Origin: Sergeia podlipaevii
Lineage: Eukaryota > Euglenozoa > Kinetoplastea > Trypanosomatida > Trypanosomatidae
Direction of reading: 5' to 3'
NCBI GenBank assembly: GCA_030849805.1
Contig: JASANZ010002150.1
Coordinates: 1-55,058, forward strand
DNA: 55,058 nt
The translations under genes were made by a program, and so were the position numbers. Below are positions 30,078-39,952 of the stretch, in pieces. Position 1 is the first letter of the stretch; every line of letters begins with the position of its first letter. The notes beneath the pieces were generated by a model. The model worked only from the letters and a program-made list of their open reading frames with translations, was not told the DNA's origin and did no database searches.

Positions 30078-31421
30078 ATGCAACATCCAACGTGTAGCCC
30101 TGCATATGTGATGAGAAGCGGTAAACTTTTTGATATTAGCGAGGAGGAAGAGCAGAAAGGGGTGTACATGCATGCTCCTACGCCCTACACGCTAGCGGAG
30201 TCTTTTTCTCCTTCCTTGCTGTCCTACGAGCAATATTGGCACAAGCAACAAGAAGAAGTGGCTCACCTTGGCAACGATGCAGAGCATGAGAGAGCAGCAG
30301 CAGTAACACTTCCACAGGACCTACAAGTCAAGGAGAGCATCATCGGCAACGCTGCCAGCAGCAGCAGCTCTCCTCTTTCTAGAGGCCGCGGCGGAGCATC
30401 AGCGGGAGGTCTTAGTGCTAGTGCCTATCATCACTACCCTCCTCTCCCACTTGCACTGACAACACAGCGGCGTTGTTATGTGCCTGCGTCATCGCCGCTA
30501 CCGCTGCCACCCACGCAATCGCCGGAGACCTCGGTGGAGCGACGTCTGTTTGTGCCTGGAGAGGAGGAGGACATTCTCATTGTCGAGCGGCCACACAGAG
30601 AAGGAGGAGAAAGAGAAATACAAAACGATGACGAGTTTAACATCCTCTTGCCAGCCCGTGAATACTACAGCGGTGGCAACAGTGAAGACGATTTGCAGCA
30701 TGCACAAGTAGATGTAGAAGATGTTGAAGAAGTGAGTGTTCTTCTCAGCAGCGACGATGACTACAATGAAGATGACCAGCAAGTTGGTGACACATCCATG
30801 TCACCGTCCTACACCCTCACACACGCGTGGGTGAAGGGAGCAAGAAAGGGCTCTACATGCGCAGTGGTGCCGCCACCTCTTCTATCCTCTGTGCCTCTGG
30901 ATCAACGGACTGCGGAAGAGAAAGAAAACGAAAAAGTGCGAGTGCTGGCCCTCTACAGCGATCGACTCACGAAAGAAGAGAAAGCAAACCCCGAAATACT
31001 TGACTTTCTCGCCTGGGCACAGCGAAAGCAAGAGATGAAGAAAAGTGTCCTGAGCGCCATCGCACCCAGTGGCTCTATGCATGTCGCCCCACTTACAAGT
31101 GTTGCTGTTCAGGAGGAGCTGGAACCGCCTGCAATGCACGCTCTTTTCCTGAGGGCATACGCTGCGAGGAGGCAACGACCACTGTCACTATCGCTGGCAA
31201 CGACGGCCTTGTCTGAGAGTGAGCATCAGCGGCAAACAGCTGTGTACGTCGCTCCTCTGATGTCAACACCTACACAACATTCTGGCGAAACGACAAGCTC
31301 AGCAAGCTGGATGCCGCTTACACCCGAATCGGACTCAGCTCAGTTCATTCGCTGGATCGTTGAAGATGTCGATTGCTATGAGAATCTTGTCTTCCCACCA
31401 ATCAGCACACACTTGCTATAG
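30078..31421 (+). CDS. Hypothetical acidic low-complexity protein
   Basis: A 447-residue protein with no recognised domain. It is largely disordered: Ser/Pro/Gly-rich at about 95-160, and strongly acidic at about 160-250 (GEEEDILIVE; DVEDVEEVSVLLSSDDDYNEDD). One more ordered helical stretch occurs at about 275-325 (DQRTAEEKENEKVRVLALYSDRLTKEEKANPEILDFLAW), which is the best candidate for a conserved motif. The C-terminus is Thr/Ser-rich and ends in WIVEDVDCYENLVFPPIS. The reading frame is long and has normal coding composition, so it is very likely a gene, but nothing fixes its function or location. Confidence 0.72.
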   Translation: MQHPTCSPAYVMRSGKLFDISEEEEQKGVYMHAPTPYTLAESFSPSLLSYEQYWHKQQEEVAHLGNDAEHERAAAVTLPQDLQVKESIIGNAASSSSSPLSRGRGGASAGGLSASAYHHYPPLPLALTTQRRCYVPASSPLPLPPTQSPETSVERRLFVPGEEEDILIVERPHREGGEREIQNDDEFNILLPAREYYSGGNSEDDLQHAQVDVEDVEEVSVLLSSDDDYNEDDQQVGDTSMSPSYTLTHAWVKGARKGSTCAVVPPPLLSSVPLDQRTAEEKENEKVRVLALYSDRLTKEEKANPEILDFLAWAQRKQEMKKSVLSAIAPSGSMHVAPLTSVAVQEELEPPAMHALFLRAYAARRQRPLSLSLATTALSESEHQRQTAVYVAPLMSTPTQHSGETTSSASWMPLTPESDSAQFIRWIVEDVDCYENLVFPPISTHLL

Positions 31422-31816
31422 AGCGGATGTTGGATACACCAAACACACATACACACACGTGCCCGTGCATGCATGTTGTGGCTTTTTGATTTTCTTTGTG
31501 CGTTTTTTATTTTTTTATTTTTTAGACTTTATGTTGCTTATCAATAGCACTGTCGCTGCTAAGGCAAATATTAAACGTGCAACCGTATTATTGTTTGGTT
31601 GCTTTTTTCATAAAAAAAAAAAAAAGAAGTTTATTTTTGCTTTTTTATGTCAGTTAGTGCATTCGTTACTTGCTCAGCATGCCCTCAGCTTCTCCTTTTT
31701 TTTCTTTTGGTGAATTGTACCTTTCTTTCCTCCTCTCTTCTTTCCACTCTTTATATATATATTGTATATGATAGGTACGTGAATATATACTTTAAATATA
31801 TTCGTAAAGGTAAAAG
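31422..31816 (+). other. Intergenic spacer
   Basis: No gene seen. A pyrimidine tract at about 31723-31752 is followed by GATAG with AG at 31773-31774, a likely acceptor for the next small gene; an (AT)n run lies between them. Confidence 0.55.
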
Positions 31817-31960
31817 AAAAGTGTGTGCATACCAAGATAAAGAAGAACGATGTTTGGTCGTCGCGTCTTCTGCAGTGCCCCGCTACCCCGCCACATGTGG
31901 GCTCGCATGCACGTGCAGAGCCAGGCCCAGGCCATGCGCATGCTACCCTCGCTTGTGCCT
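31817..31960 (+). repeat. Copy A of a 144-bp duplicated module (5'UTR end plus presequence)
   Basis: It matches 39530-39673 over 144 bp with four mismatches by eye (about 97% identity). The module covers 33 bp of leader and the first 37 codons of two different small genes. Sequence on both flanks is unrelated between the copies, so the module has been moved or copied as a unit. Confidence 0.9.
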
Positions 31961-32230
31961 CTTGCAGCGGTGGAGGGCACCAGCGTCTCTTATCGCTCCG
32001 GGCTTGCTTTCAACAGCCTTATCCGTAGCTCCGCTGGCGTTGGGGGTGAAGAAGGTCTTGTGAGTCAAGACGGCAAGCTTGTTGGCGCTGATGTGGCGGC
32101 CGCGTGCGCCGAATGGTGCGCTGAAGCTCTTCGTGTGTCATGTATCCCATTTCACATAACATTTTGTGCTCCGTCCAGCTGCATGAGCAGCTTATGCACT
32201 ATAAAAATGAATTGCAAGGCGTGTGGATAA
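31850..32230 (+). CDS. Small protein with duplicated mitochondrial presequence, tail A
   Basis: A 126-residue frame. Residues 1-37 (start MFGRRVFCSAPLPRHMWARM) are basic, free of acidic residues and rich in Arg, Met and Gln, a textbook mitochondrial presequence, and are nearly identical to the start of the gene at 39563. From residue 38 the protein is unrelated to the other copy. Residues ~38-95 (AVEGTSVSYRSGLAFNSLIRSS ... VAAACAEWCAEALRV) look coding; the last ~30 residues (Cys/Ser-rich) look like read-out into untranslated sequence, so the tail may be truncated. It could be a recently assembled chimeric gene or a fragment of a larger mitochondrial protein gene; no family is recognised. Confidence 0.5.
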   Translation: MFGRRVFCSAPLPRHMWARMHVQSQAQAMRMLPSLVPLAAVEGTSVSYRSGLAFNSLIRSSAGVGGEEGLVSQDGKLVGADVAAACAEWCAEALRVSCIPFHITFCAPSSCMSSLCTIKMNCKACG

Positions 32231-33574
32231 AAGCACACATAGACGCACACCTATTTCTTTTTTTAAAAAAAAAAGAGAATACCGCGAATAAGGAAATCGT
32301 GTGCGACTGGTGAGAAGGCTGGAGATAGTGGAATATTGAAGAAAAAAAGGGTACGTAGAATAGATAAAGGAGCGTACGCGCGCCTTTTTTTTTCTTGCTC
32401 TGTATTTTTTTGTGCCCTCCCATTAACTGTGACAAAGTGGAGCAGCGGAAAGACAAGAGCCGCTCAGGCCACACACACGTACACAAGATGACTAGTTTGT
32501 TAGTCACTGCTTGGAAAAGAGACGTGGGTGCGGGGGGTTTAAGAAAGGAAAAACTGAAAAGCATTTTGTTACCATTGTTATGGTTTTAAATGGGGGGAAA
32601 ATGTAGGTTTATTGTAGGGAAGCACTCGTGCACACACTCAACTGGGCAATGAGATAGAGAGAGAAAGTGAGGCGACTTAATATGAAATAGCTTATTTTCT
32701 TTTTTTTTCTCTCCTATTTTGCTTTGTGTGCGTGCGTAGGTAGTAATCGGCTTGCCTGTTCACATGATTTCTCTCTTATTATTGTTATTATTATTATTAT
32801 TATTATAAAACTTATTACACGCACACACACACATAATAATAACTTGCAGCGAATGAAGAGACAATGAAGATAGCACCACGGTCTATGATTGGATGAGCAA
32901 TACAGGAGAATGATGAGGAATAGGAGGGTGAAGAAGAAAGCAATACGCATGAGATATAAGAAGGTCGCACGCCTTGGCTATCTGTATCTTTTCATTTTCT
33001 TCTTTTTTGTTGTTTTTGGGATGTCCTTTTGCACTCTTTTCTAGTCATTTTTTCTACCTTTTTGTTTAAAAAATATTTACTCAAGTCTCTACCGAGCCCT
33101 CTTAGAGAAGCTATCGGGCTTCTAATAAACTAGATATTCTTCCCAGCAGTCGTCAATAAAAAAAACAATAGATTCCTGTCAAACGTTATTGTGGTACGCC
33201 CTACCCTTCGGCCACTACAACAGGGTAGGAAGAGAATACACACATATCTAGAGGAAAAGAGAGAATCGCCGTCTTTTTTGTTTTTTTCGACTGCTTTTTT
33301 TTCCCTCTTCTTTCCTATTTCGAGCGATCGCATTCCATATATACACGCTTGTGGCTGGCATTGGTGTGTCTACGCACGCCGTTCTAAAGCGGGGATTCTA
33401 TTTGTGTCGTGATTGAGGGTACAGATCTTCACCAGTCCCTTTTCTCTATTCCTTATATATATATATATATACATTTATCATTATTATCATTTTGTACAGC
33501 CAAAGTGAAAGAGAGGGGGAGAGAGAGAGAGGGAAAGCTGATAGTAATCATCTCTCATTAACGATAGCAATATT
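32231..33574 (+). other. Intergenic spacer
   Basis: No gene seen in 1.34 kb. It holds a TTA repeat near 32774-32806, (CA)n near 32821-32832, and (TA)n near 33453-33470. TTGTACAG with AG at 33498-33499 is a candidate acceptor for the MBOAT gene. Confidence 0.55.
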
Positions 33575-35854
33575 ATGGAGGCTGGTGGAGGGGGCATGTT
33601 AGGCAGAGTTGGCGGCCCTTTTCAACGCCCCCAGTTCCCACCCCCACCAGAGGAGGCGGGGGTACTGGAGCATTACAGCAACAGTGGCTTGATGAACGAC
33701 ACGAGCACCCCGCGAAGGAGCCGTCCGGCAGCCGCGCAGCCGCCACCTTCTTCTATTTTGCCCCCACGTGGTCCCGCTATCAACATTCCTGCGAACTTTC
33801 TTCAGAAGAACACGCTAGAGTACGTATTCTGCGTGATTGTAGTTTTCTCTGCCGTGATGTACTTTGGTGCTTACGAGACCACTCTTGTGTGTCGTGAGCA
33901 CTATGAGGAGCTCAAGATGAACCTTCGCCCACCGTGGGGTATTTATCGTCTCCTTGGCAGCAAGGGTATTGATATTACAGACATGCAGTGGTATTTCTTC
34001 GTGGTCGCCTTACCACCCGCGTTGCCGGTGCTCATCCTCTATCTCTTTCTCTCCCGACGCCTGCGTCGCAGTGCACCGACCGTCACTACACTATACACCA
34101 CATCACGATCCGATAGGCAGCAGTTTGCGCCGGCACAGCAACAGCAACAACTTAGCAGCAACTTATCATCCGACGAAAACATGCAGCTGCAGGGTCGAAA
34201 GCTATCGTCTTTTAGCACTGGGGGAATGGGAACGCCATTGGTGCCGGTGGCTGGCACGGCGACAGTCGAAGTTGACACGGACGCCGCTGTTGCGACCAAG
34301 CAAGTGGCGAGTAGCTTCTCCAATGATCCGAGTTCTCGTGTGTTTATTGGGCGTAACCTCGCTGGTCTTCACTGGCTTCATATTATATTTGGCGCCACCA
34401 TTGCCCTCGGCCTTAATGGCCCAGGTTTTCTTTTTGGTGTAGTCCTTATGCTGATCAACTACTTTGGTTTTTCCCAGATGCGCAAGGTGGCTCCCTTTAA
34501 TGTCTGCATGACAGTCATGTGGGTGTGGCATATTGTGATGCTCTTTGTCAACTTTCACGCGGGTGGCTATAAATTCGCTTGGTTTGGCCTCAGCTTCCTC
34601 GACAATCTTTGGCACCCCATGATCCGGTGGACTGTCCATTACAACATGACCGTCCTGCGCTTGATTGCCTTCAACAATGACTATTGGGAGGCCCTATCGC
34701 ATGGTGAGGAGACGCGCTCAAGAGCACTCAACAAGCATGCCCGCACCTGCACGGTGTGTGCCGTTATCCGGGATCAAAACCGTGGCACGGCGCAGACTGC
34801 GGAGGCTCTCACGTGCTATAAGTGCCGCACAGAGTGCAGTAGGCCAGTCAGTGAGTACAACCTGCTCAGCTACTTTGGATATCTCTTTTATCCGCCGCTG
34901 TTTGTGGCTGGCCCCATGGCCTCCCTCAACGCGTACATTTCATTTCTTCATCATCCCTGTCGCAGCGTCTCCAAGAAGGCCCTCATTCGATATAGCTGCC
35001 GTTTTCTCTTTAATGCGTTCTTTCTCGTCACGATGATGCACTACTGGCACGTGTGCGCGATGCTTCTGACGAAGCCGGTGACACAGGAGCAGGATCTTGC
35101 TGTTGGCGCCATCAAGGAGGAAGAGGGGACGGTAGGCAACACTACATCTACGGCTAGTGCGCTGGTGGTGCCAGTGATAGAGACGCTACAGCTGCACAAT
35201 CGAGCAGTTATGATGTTTCTTACGCTTGCTTTTCTGTGGTCCAAGTTTAACGTTATTTGGAAGTTCTTTCGCTTATTTGCCCTATTTGATGGGATAGATC
35301 CTCCAGAGGACATGCCTCGATGCTTCGCCAACACAGTCAATATTCAAGGCTTTTGGCGTGATTGGCACGCATCGTTTAACTTGTGGATTGTGCGATACAT
35401 GTACATTCCGATGGGAGGCAATCAGCGCAAGTTCCTATCCATCTTTCCTATCTTTTTCTTTATTGCTATCTGGCATGATATTGAACTCCGGTTGTTGGTT
35501 TGGGCAATGTTCATCTGCGTATGCTTCATTCCCGAGATTGCGATCACGGCGTTCTTTGGCTCGAAGAACAACCGCTGCGTCGTTAACCTGAAAAAGTCCA
35601 AGTGGTGGCGCCTCCTGCGAGTTGTTGGCTGCCAGCTTGGTATGATGGAGCTGATCTTTGCAAATCAAATTGGCTTTTCTATTGGCACTAATGGCACGTC
35701 AGAAGGGCTGAAGAAAATTTTCTCCAATATGTCTCTAAGGTTTTACTGTACGACCTCCTTCCTTTTCTTCTGTTCGGCAAACATTGCTATTCAAGACCGA
35801 GATGAGAAAGCCTATGAGCAGAAGGTGTTGAAGGCCAAGTATGATCTTCAGTAG
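33575..35854 (+). CDS. GUP1: GUP1-type membrane-bound O-acyltransferase (MBOAT)
   Basis: A 759-residue polytopic protein. A Pro/Gly-rich cytosolic N-terminus (1-~80) precedes the first membrane helix (YVFCVIVVFSAVMYFG). The hallmark GUP1 blocks are present: SEYNLLSYFGYLFYPPLFVAGP, FWRDWHASFNLWIVRYMYIPMGG from residue 593, and the MBOAT histidine H634 in IAIWHDIELRLLVWA. GUP1 in yeast and T. brucei remodels the lipid of GPI anchors by adding a fatty acid to the sn-2 position in the endoplasmic reticulum. Two insertions are unusual: a Gln/Ser/Thr-rich loop at about 165-250 and a Cys pattern C392-x2-C395-x18-C414-x2-C417-x3-C421 resembling a zinc site just before the conserved core. HHAT/porcupine-type enzymes are the alternative but fit less well. 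Confidence 0.88.
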   Translation: MEAGGGGMLGRVGGPFQRPQFPPPPEEAGVLEHYSNSGLMNDTSTPRRSRPAAAQPPPSSILPPRGPAINIPANFLQKNTLEYVFCVIVVFSAVMYFGAYETTLVCREHYEELKMNLRPPWGIYRLLGSKGIDITDMQWYFFVVALPPALPVLILYLFLSRRLRRSAPTVTTLYTTSRSDRQQFAPAQQQQQLSSNLSSDENMQLQGRKLSSFSTGGMGTPLVPVAGTATVEVDTDAAVATKQVASSFSNDPSSRVFIGRNLAGLHWLHIIFGATIALGLNGPGFLFGVVLMLINYFGFSQMRKVAPFNVCMTVMWVWHIVMLFVNFHAGGYKFAWFGLSFLDNLWHPMIRWTVHYNMTVLRLIAFNNDYWEALSHGEETRSRALNKHARTCTVCAVIRDQNRGTAQTAEALTCYKCRTECSRPVSEYNLLSYFGYLFYPPLFVAGPMASLNAYISFLHHPCRSVSKKALIRYSCRFLFNAFFLVTMMHYWHVCAMLLTKPVTQEQDLAVGAIKEEEGTVGNTTSTASALVVPVIETLQLHNRAVMMFLTLAFLWSKFNVIWKFFRLFALFDGIDPPEDMPRCFANTVNIQGFWRDWHASFNLWIVRYMYIPMGGNQRKFLSIFPIFFFIAIWHDIELRLLVWAMFICVCFIPEIAITAFFGSKNNRCVVNLKKSKWWRLLRVVGCQLGMMELIFANQIGFSIGTNGTSEGLKKIFSNMSLRFYCTTSFLFFCSANIAIQDRDEKAYEQKVLKAKYDLQ

Positions 35855-36907
35855 AAGCTCCCTCCGACTATTTATTTACTTTTCTTTACATATACATGGA
35901 CATACACAATACTTTACTACTCTTATACATGTCTAACAATAAGCGCGTTGTGCTAAAATGAAAAGATAAAGGATGAGGGGGAACGATGGATTGGTGCTTC
36001 ACATGCGAGAAAAAGTGTATATATGTGTGGATGAGCGGCCGAACTTGGTAAAATAGGAGAAGCGCGATACTAGGCGACGGCGGGTTTGAGAGGAGGGACT
36101 ATAGAACGCAGTGAGGGAGATTTAAAAAAAAATATGGAGGGAGAGGGGGGAGTAGGATAGGTTGAAAGCCGTATGTTTCCGCAGAAAGACTGGCGTGTGT
36201 GAGAAAGAGAGAGAGAGTATATATTGCGCTGCAGAGATATTTTATTTCAGCATCTTTTGCGCATTAGAATTTGATATTGATTTTTTTTTTTTTTGCTATG
36301 CTTTTTTTTCTGTGTGTGTGTGAGCGTATTCTATGGACTACGGTGCTGAAACTTATCTCTTCCGTAATTGTGGGTGGCCCCCTCTCCCTCCTCTATCTAT
36401 TTATCTCCTTTTTCTCTCTCATTTTCTGCTGGTTGGCTGTTGGTACTGTTACCTCATATTTGTCAAACAAAAATGGAGATTGTGATTGTGACTCCAGTTT
36501 TATTGCACTCTCAATCATGTTAATGGAAATTGTGAAGAGAGTGGGGAATGGTACTTTATATGTATATTGTATAATTAAAGACGTAATTATTTTTTTAACG
36601 GCGCGTCGACGCATAATAAAGGGAGGAGTTGTTACAACAAACGAGAGAAAAACTATTGTTCATTCACAAAATACTTTGTTTGCTCATCACTTTTTGTCTT
36701 TTACAGCACGCTTCAAAGAAACGCTGTGAGTCAATGATTCACCTGTTGATATTTATATGTTTTTTTTTATTATTATTTTCTTCTTCTGCTTCCCTACTTA
36801 TATATATACACATTTGTGCGTGTGCTTTGTGCTTTAGGAAATCAAGGGGAAAAAAAGTTCCTGCAGATTGCTACTCTCCTCCTCTTCAAGCCCTATTCTT
36901 GGAATTA
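35855..36907 (+). other. Intergenic spacer with two acceptor candidates
   Basis: No well-supported gene. TTTTTGTCTTTTACAG (AG 36705-36706) and GTGCTTTAG (AG 36837-36838) are both good acceptors for the downstream phosphatase. A 143-codon frame from the ATG at 36298 encodes a hydrophobic, AT-rich peptide; it was considered and left out. Confidence 0.5.
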
Positions 36908-38029
36908 ATGAGCCTGTTCAACTACTACTGGCATCACTACCAACTTCTAGATTGGATAGTACTCATATGCATTTCCGTTGCCACATTACTCATCTCCACG
37001 TTCAGCAAGCCACATTGCCGTCCCTTTGAATGGCATGACCCTTCTATCAACTACCCAGAGAGCCCAGACACGTTTCCCGACTACACACTCGTACTCTTTA
37101 TTCTCGTGAATCTCGCTTTTTACGTTTTGTTTGTGAAATTCTGCACGAAGCCCCTTCACGCGCATCTTGAGGAGCCACTTACGTGCTGTGAAGACACAAG
37201 CCTCCTCCGAGACGATGAAGAAGCAGGGACAACAGGAAGCAATGATGTCAATAATGTGCGCTATGGGTACTCCAATCGTACGCTCAACTGTCATAGGGGC
37301 CCTATCTACCCATGGATCAAGACGCTGCTGTGGGCAAACACGTTCCAGTGGGTAGTGGTGGAGGTGGGAAAGCTCTACGCAGGACGGCTGAGGCCTGACT
37401 ACCTCTCTCGGCTTGAAACTGCTGGGAAGACTGCGGCGACCAAAGGCATCCCCTCACCTCGAGACAACCCGCAGTATTTCTGTGACCTCATGGACACGCA
37501 TCCCAGTCTGAAGGAAGGACGGCTATCCTTTCCCTCTGGCCATAGCAGCACCTCTTTCGCAGTATTCACAGTGACCACCTTCTTTTTTTTTGCACATCTG
37601 CGGCCGTTTGCCCGTCAGGGTAGCTTCACGCGTCTTTGCATTGCGCTTACCCCTCTCATTGTGCCCTTCTTCTGCGCGATCAGCCGCACAAGAGACCACA
37701 AGCACAACTTCTCGGATATCCTCGCGGGTTCAGTGATCGGGGTTGCCGCGGCAATGATCGCATTTGCGGGGACTTTCAGAGAAGTTGGTGGAGCAGCCAC
37801 CATCTTCCTTGCTCGCAGCGAGAACGATGTAGAGTACATACGGCAGTACGCTGGTCGCAGGCGCAGCCCTGTCAGTGGCGCTCCAGCATACAACAGTACT
37901 CCTCAGGAGATGTGCGCAGTGTCTGTGCCCATCGGCTCCGGTCAACAGCGAAATGTTACTGAAGTACAGTGCCTCTGTGTGCCTGAAAGGGATCTTAACG
38001 AGGACAAAAACGCAGTCATGTGGATTTAA
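36908..38029 (+). CDS. PAP2-family lipid phosphate phosphatase
   Basis: A 373-residue six-helix membrane protein of the PAP2/LPP superfamily. All three catalytic motifs are intact: motif 1 K155...R162-P163 (KLYAGRLRP), motif 2 FPSGH with H212, and motif 3 S259-R260-x5-H266-x3-D270 (SRTRDHKHNFSD). The enzyme dephosphorylates phosphatidate or related lipid phosphates at the lumenal or outer face. Membrane helices flank the motifs (LDWIVLICISVATLLISTF at the N-terminus). The start is uncertain: an upstream in-frame ATG at 36734 would add 58 mainly hydrophobic residues if the acceptor at 36705 is used. The family normally begins just before the first core helix, so 36908 is preferred. A diacylglycerol-pyrophosphate or sphingolipid phosphatase is also possible. 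Confidence 0.9.
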   Translation: MSLFNYYWHHYQLLDWIVLICISVATLLISTFSKPHCRPFEWHDPSINYPESPDTFPDYTLVLFILVNLAFYVLFVKFCTKPLHAHLEEPLTCCEDTSLLRDDEEAGTTGSNDVNNVRYGYSNRTLNCHRGPIYPWIKTLLWANTFQWVVVEVGKLYAGRLRPDYLSRLETAGKTAATKGIPSPRDNPQYFCDLMDTHPSLKEGRLSFPSGHSSTSFAVFTVTTFFFFAHLRPFARQGSFTRLCIALTPLIVPFFCAISRTRDHKHNFSDILAGSVIGVAAAMIAFAGTFREVGGAATIFLARSENDVEYIRQYAGRRRSPVSGAPAYNSTPQEMCAVSVPIGSGQQRNVTEVQCLCVPERDLNEDKNAVMWI

Positions 38030-38511
38030 AAAGCATTTGCACGTGATCAGATGTAATTTAAGGCATGGAAGGGTGGATACGCGCACATATATACAAACAC
38101 ACACACACACTAGCCCTCCTTTTATTGTATCTTCATCTCTCTCTCTCCATTCCTCCGTGCGTGGATGTAGGTGAGTGGGTGTTCTTTATCCTTTCTTTCT
38201 TTTTTTTTAAGCCTGCATGCACATGGTTCAATATACCCAATTATACCTTTAGCTACTAAAATTTAAATAGCGCAAGCAAATGCATTGGAAATGCTTCAAA
38301 AAAAAAAAAAAAGAGAGACAGCAAAGTACCTGCCAGGTTGAGGGAGTCACTAAATGGTTGCTTCCCCTGTAGTCATGAGCACCACATGAATATGATTGTG
38401 CAATTCACTTCTTTATTTCTCTCTTTCTCTCACGTATCTACACTCTGAAAGCCCAAAGAAGCAAGAAGCAGGGACTCCACGTCTACGCCCATATATATAG
38501 CATACTGAGAC
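38030..38511 (+). other. Intergenic spacer
   Basis: No gene seen. The pyrimidine tract at 38403-38444 with AG at 38450-38451 is a convincing acceptor for the small membrane protein gene. Confidence 0.6.
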
Positions 38512-38835
38512 ATGACGATAGAATTCATAAGACGATCTCGGCCTGTGATAGCGCCATTCATAGCGCTTGTTGTGCTCGTGACACTCACCGCGGTGAGTGC
38601 CGAATCCACTGCAACGTATGATCGCTCTACTACAGGGGCTGGAATGCTCCGTGAGGTACTAGAGGCCATCAATCCTTTTTCTGCTGCGGATACAAAGGGG
38701 AAGGAGAAGCGAGCTAATCAACGTGCACTCAATATATATGGAATCGTCATCAGCGTCGGATGCATTGTTTACGCTTTTCTAGTACTTTTCTTCTCTGTAC
38801 TGTACGTCACCTTGCTGCCGCTCATGTATAGATAG
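38512..38835 (+). CDS. Small membrane protein with two hydrophobic segments
   Basis: A 107-residue protein not assigned to a family. The N-terminus has a short basic stretch (RRSRP) followed by a hydrophobic segment at about 11-30 (IAPFIALVVLVTLTAVSA) that ends in a plausible signal-peptidase site (VSA/ES). A polar middle region (about 31-72) and a second membrane helix at about 74-100 (LNIYGIVISVGCIVYAFLVLFFSVLYVTLL) follow. Its balanced base composition against AT-rich flanks and the good acceptor 60 nt upstream argue for a real gene. Type I topology in the secretory pathway, or a two-span membrane protein, is inferred. Confidence 0.68.
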   Translation: MTIEFIRRSRPVIAPFIALVVLVTLTAVSAESTATYDRSTTGAGMLREVLEAINPFSAADTKGKEKRANQRALNIYGIVISVGCIVYAFLVLFFSVLYVTLLPLMYR

Positions 38836-39529
38836 GAAGGAGCGCGTGCATGTGCGAGCCCGTTTATATGCTTATTTTTTGTTGTTGTTGTTGTTGTTGT
38901 TTCTTCATCGTCGCATGCTTGCATGGGGGCTACTCGTGTCGCCTCCCTTTATTTACAGCTCAGTTTTCTTCATGTGTTTTGGCGAACTCATTCTTCCATG
39001 TTGCTTTTGTTATTTTTTTTTATATTGTTTATTTGCTGCTTATAAAATGTGTATAGCAACTCCACAATACAAACAGTAAAATGTGCAATAACCTACTAGA
39101 AGCTCCAGGGTTTTTTTTTCCGTATTAATGCTATTATATACTACTACAATTTGGTGTGTTCTTCCATTTTAGCACAGTTTCTCAACAAAGAATATGGAAG
39201 CTTGAAGGAGAGAAAGGGTTAAAGTGCATGTTTTCTCTCTCTTATTTAACTCCAACTGGCACACGCACACGCACACTGTTTCTTGTTTGTTTGTTTCACT
39301 TTAAACTATCTCTCATTCTTTTCCCTACTGCTCATCTCTTCAGTTGGTACATGAATTGACTTTGCAAGGGCGAAACTAGGTTCCTTGACAACTACTATAA
39401 AACCTCTTCACACATACCCTCCTACTCTCCAGGAACAGGGAGGGGCAGAGATATTGATTTAAAAAGAAAACGATTTAGTGCTTTTTTTTCGTTCACACTA
39501 TTCACATCCGAGTGATTAACAAGAAAGAA
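38836..39529 (+). other. Intergenic spacer
   Basis: No gene seen. A (GTT)n repeat lies at 38880-38902. A T-run at 39482-39489 is followed by AG at 39511-39512, a likely acceptor for the presequence-module gene. Confidence 0.55.
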
Positions 39530-39673
39530 AAAAGTGTGTGCATACCAAGATAAAGAAGAAAGATGTTTGGTCGTCGCGTCTTCTGCAGTGCCCCGCTACC
39601 CCGCCACATGTGGGCCCGCATGCACGTGCAGAGCCAGGCCCAGGCCATGCGCATGCTGCCCTCGTTTGTGCCT
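39530..39673 (+). repeat. Copy B of the 144-bp duplicated module (5'UTR end plus presequence)
   Basis: It matches 31817-31960 with four mismatches: one in the leader, two synonymous changes (GCT/GCC and CTA/CTG) and one Leu/Phe change at the last shared codons. Upstream and downstream flanks differ completely from those of copy A. Confidence 0.9.
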
Positions 39674-39952
39674 ACCTCGTCGCTCATCGGCAACAACAAT
39701 AACACCGGACTTTCCTCCTTTACTCTTTCTATCGATGAAGTGATCGGGGCTTTAAAATCGCAGTCCGCGGATGTTGATGCACTTGTGCGCTCCATCGTAA
39801 ATCGTCTTGACTCCATCAACAGTATGACCACCAGCAGCGCTGCGACGCCAGTTTGCGCACCGTCGTTAGTAAGAGTGTGGGCCTCCTTTTTTCCTTGTGA
39901 TTTAGGTGTTACTCTAAAGCGGGAGGAGGACAGAATAGGGAGAGGACTTTAG
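39563..39952 (+). CDS. Small protein with duplicated mitochondrial presequence, tail B
   Basis: A 129-residue frame starting with the same basic ~34-residue presequence as the gene at 31850, then a different body. Residues ~45-85 (LSIDEVIGALKSQSADVDALVRSIVNRLDSI) form a convincing amphipathic helix of a mature protein. The last ~45 residues look less natural: in the next frame the same DNA reads SLRTVVSKSVGLLFSL and then stops, so a small frameshift near 39840 may have altered the original C-terminus. No family is recognised. The product, if made, should go to the mitochondrion. Confidence 0.5.
   Translation: MFGRRVFCSAPLPRHMWARMHVQSQAQAMRMLPSFVPTSSLIGNNNNTGLSSFTLSIDEVIGALKSQSADVDALVRSIVNRLDSINSMTTSSAATPVCAPSLVRVWASFFPCDLGVTLKREEDRIGRGL

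Noticed and set aside
36298..36729. 143-codon hydrophobic open frame upstream of the PAP2 gene
   Set aside because: Much of the left part comes from T runs and the codon use is AT-driven. It has no recognised motif, and it overlaps the acceptor region of the next gene.
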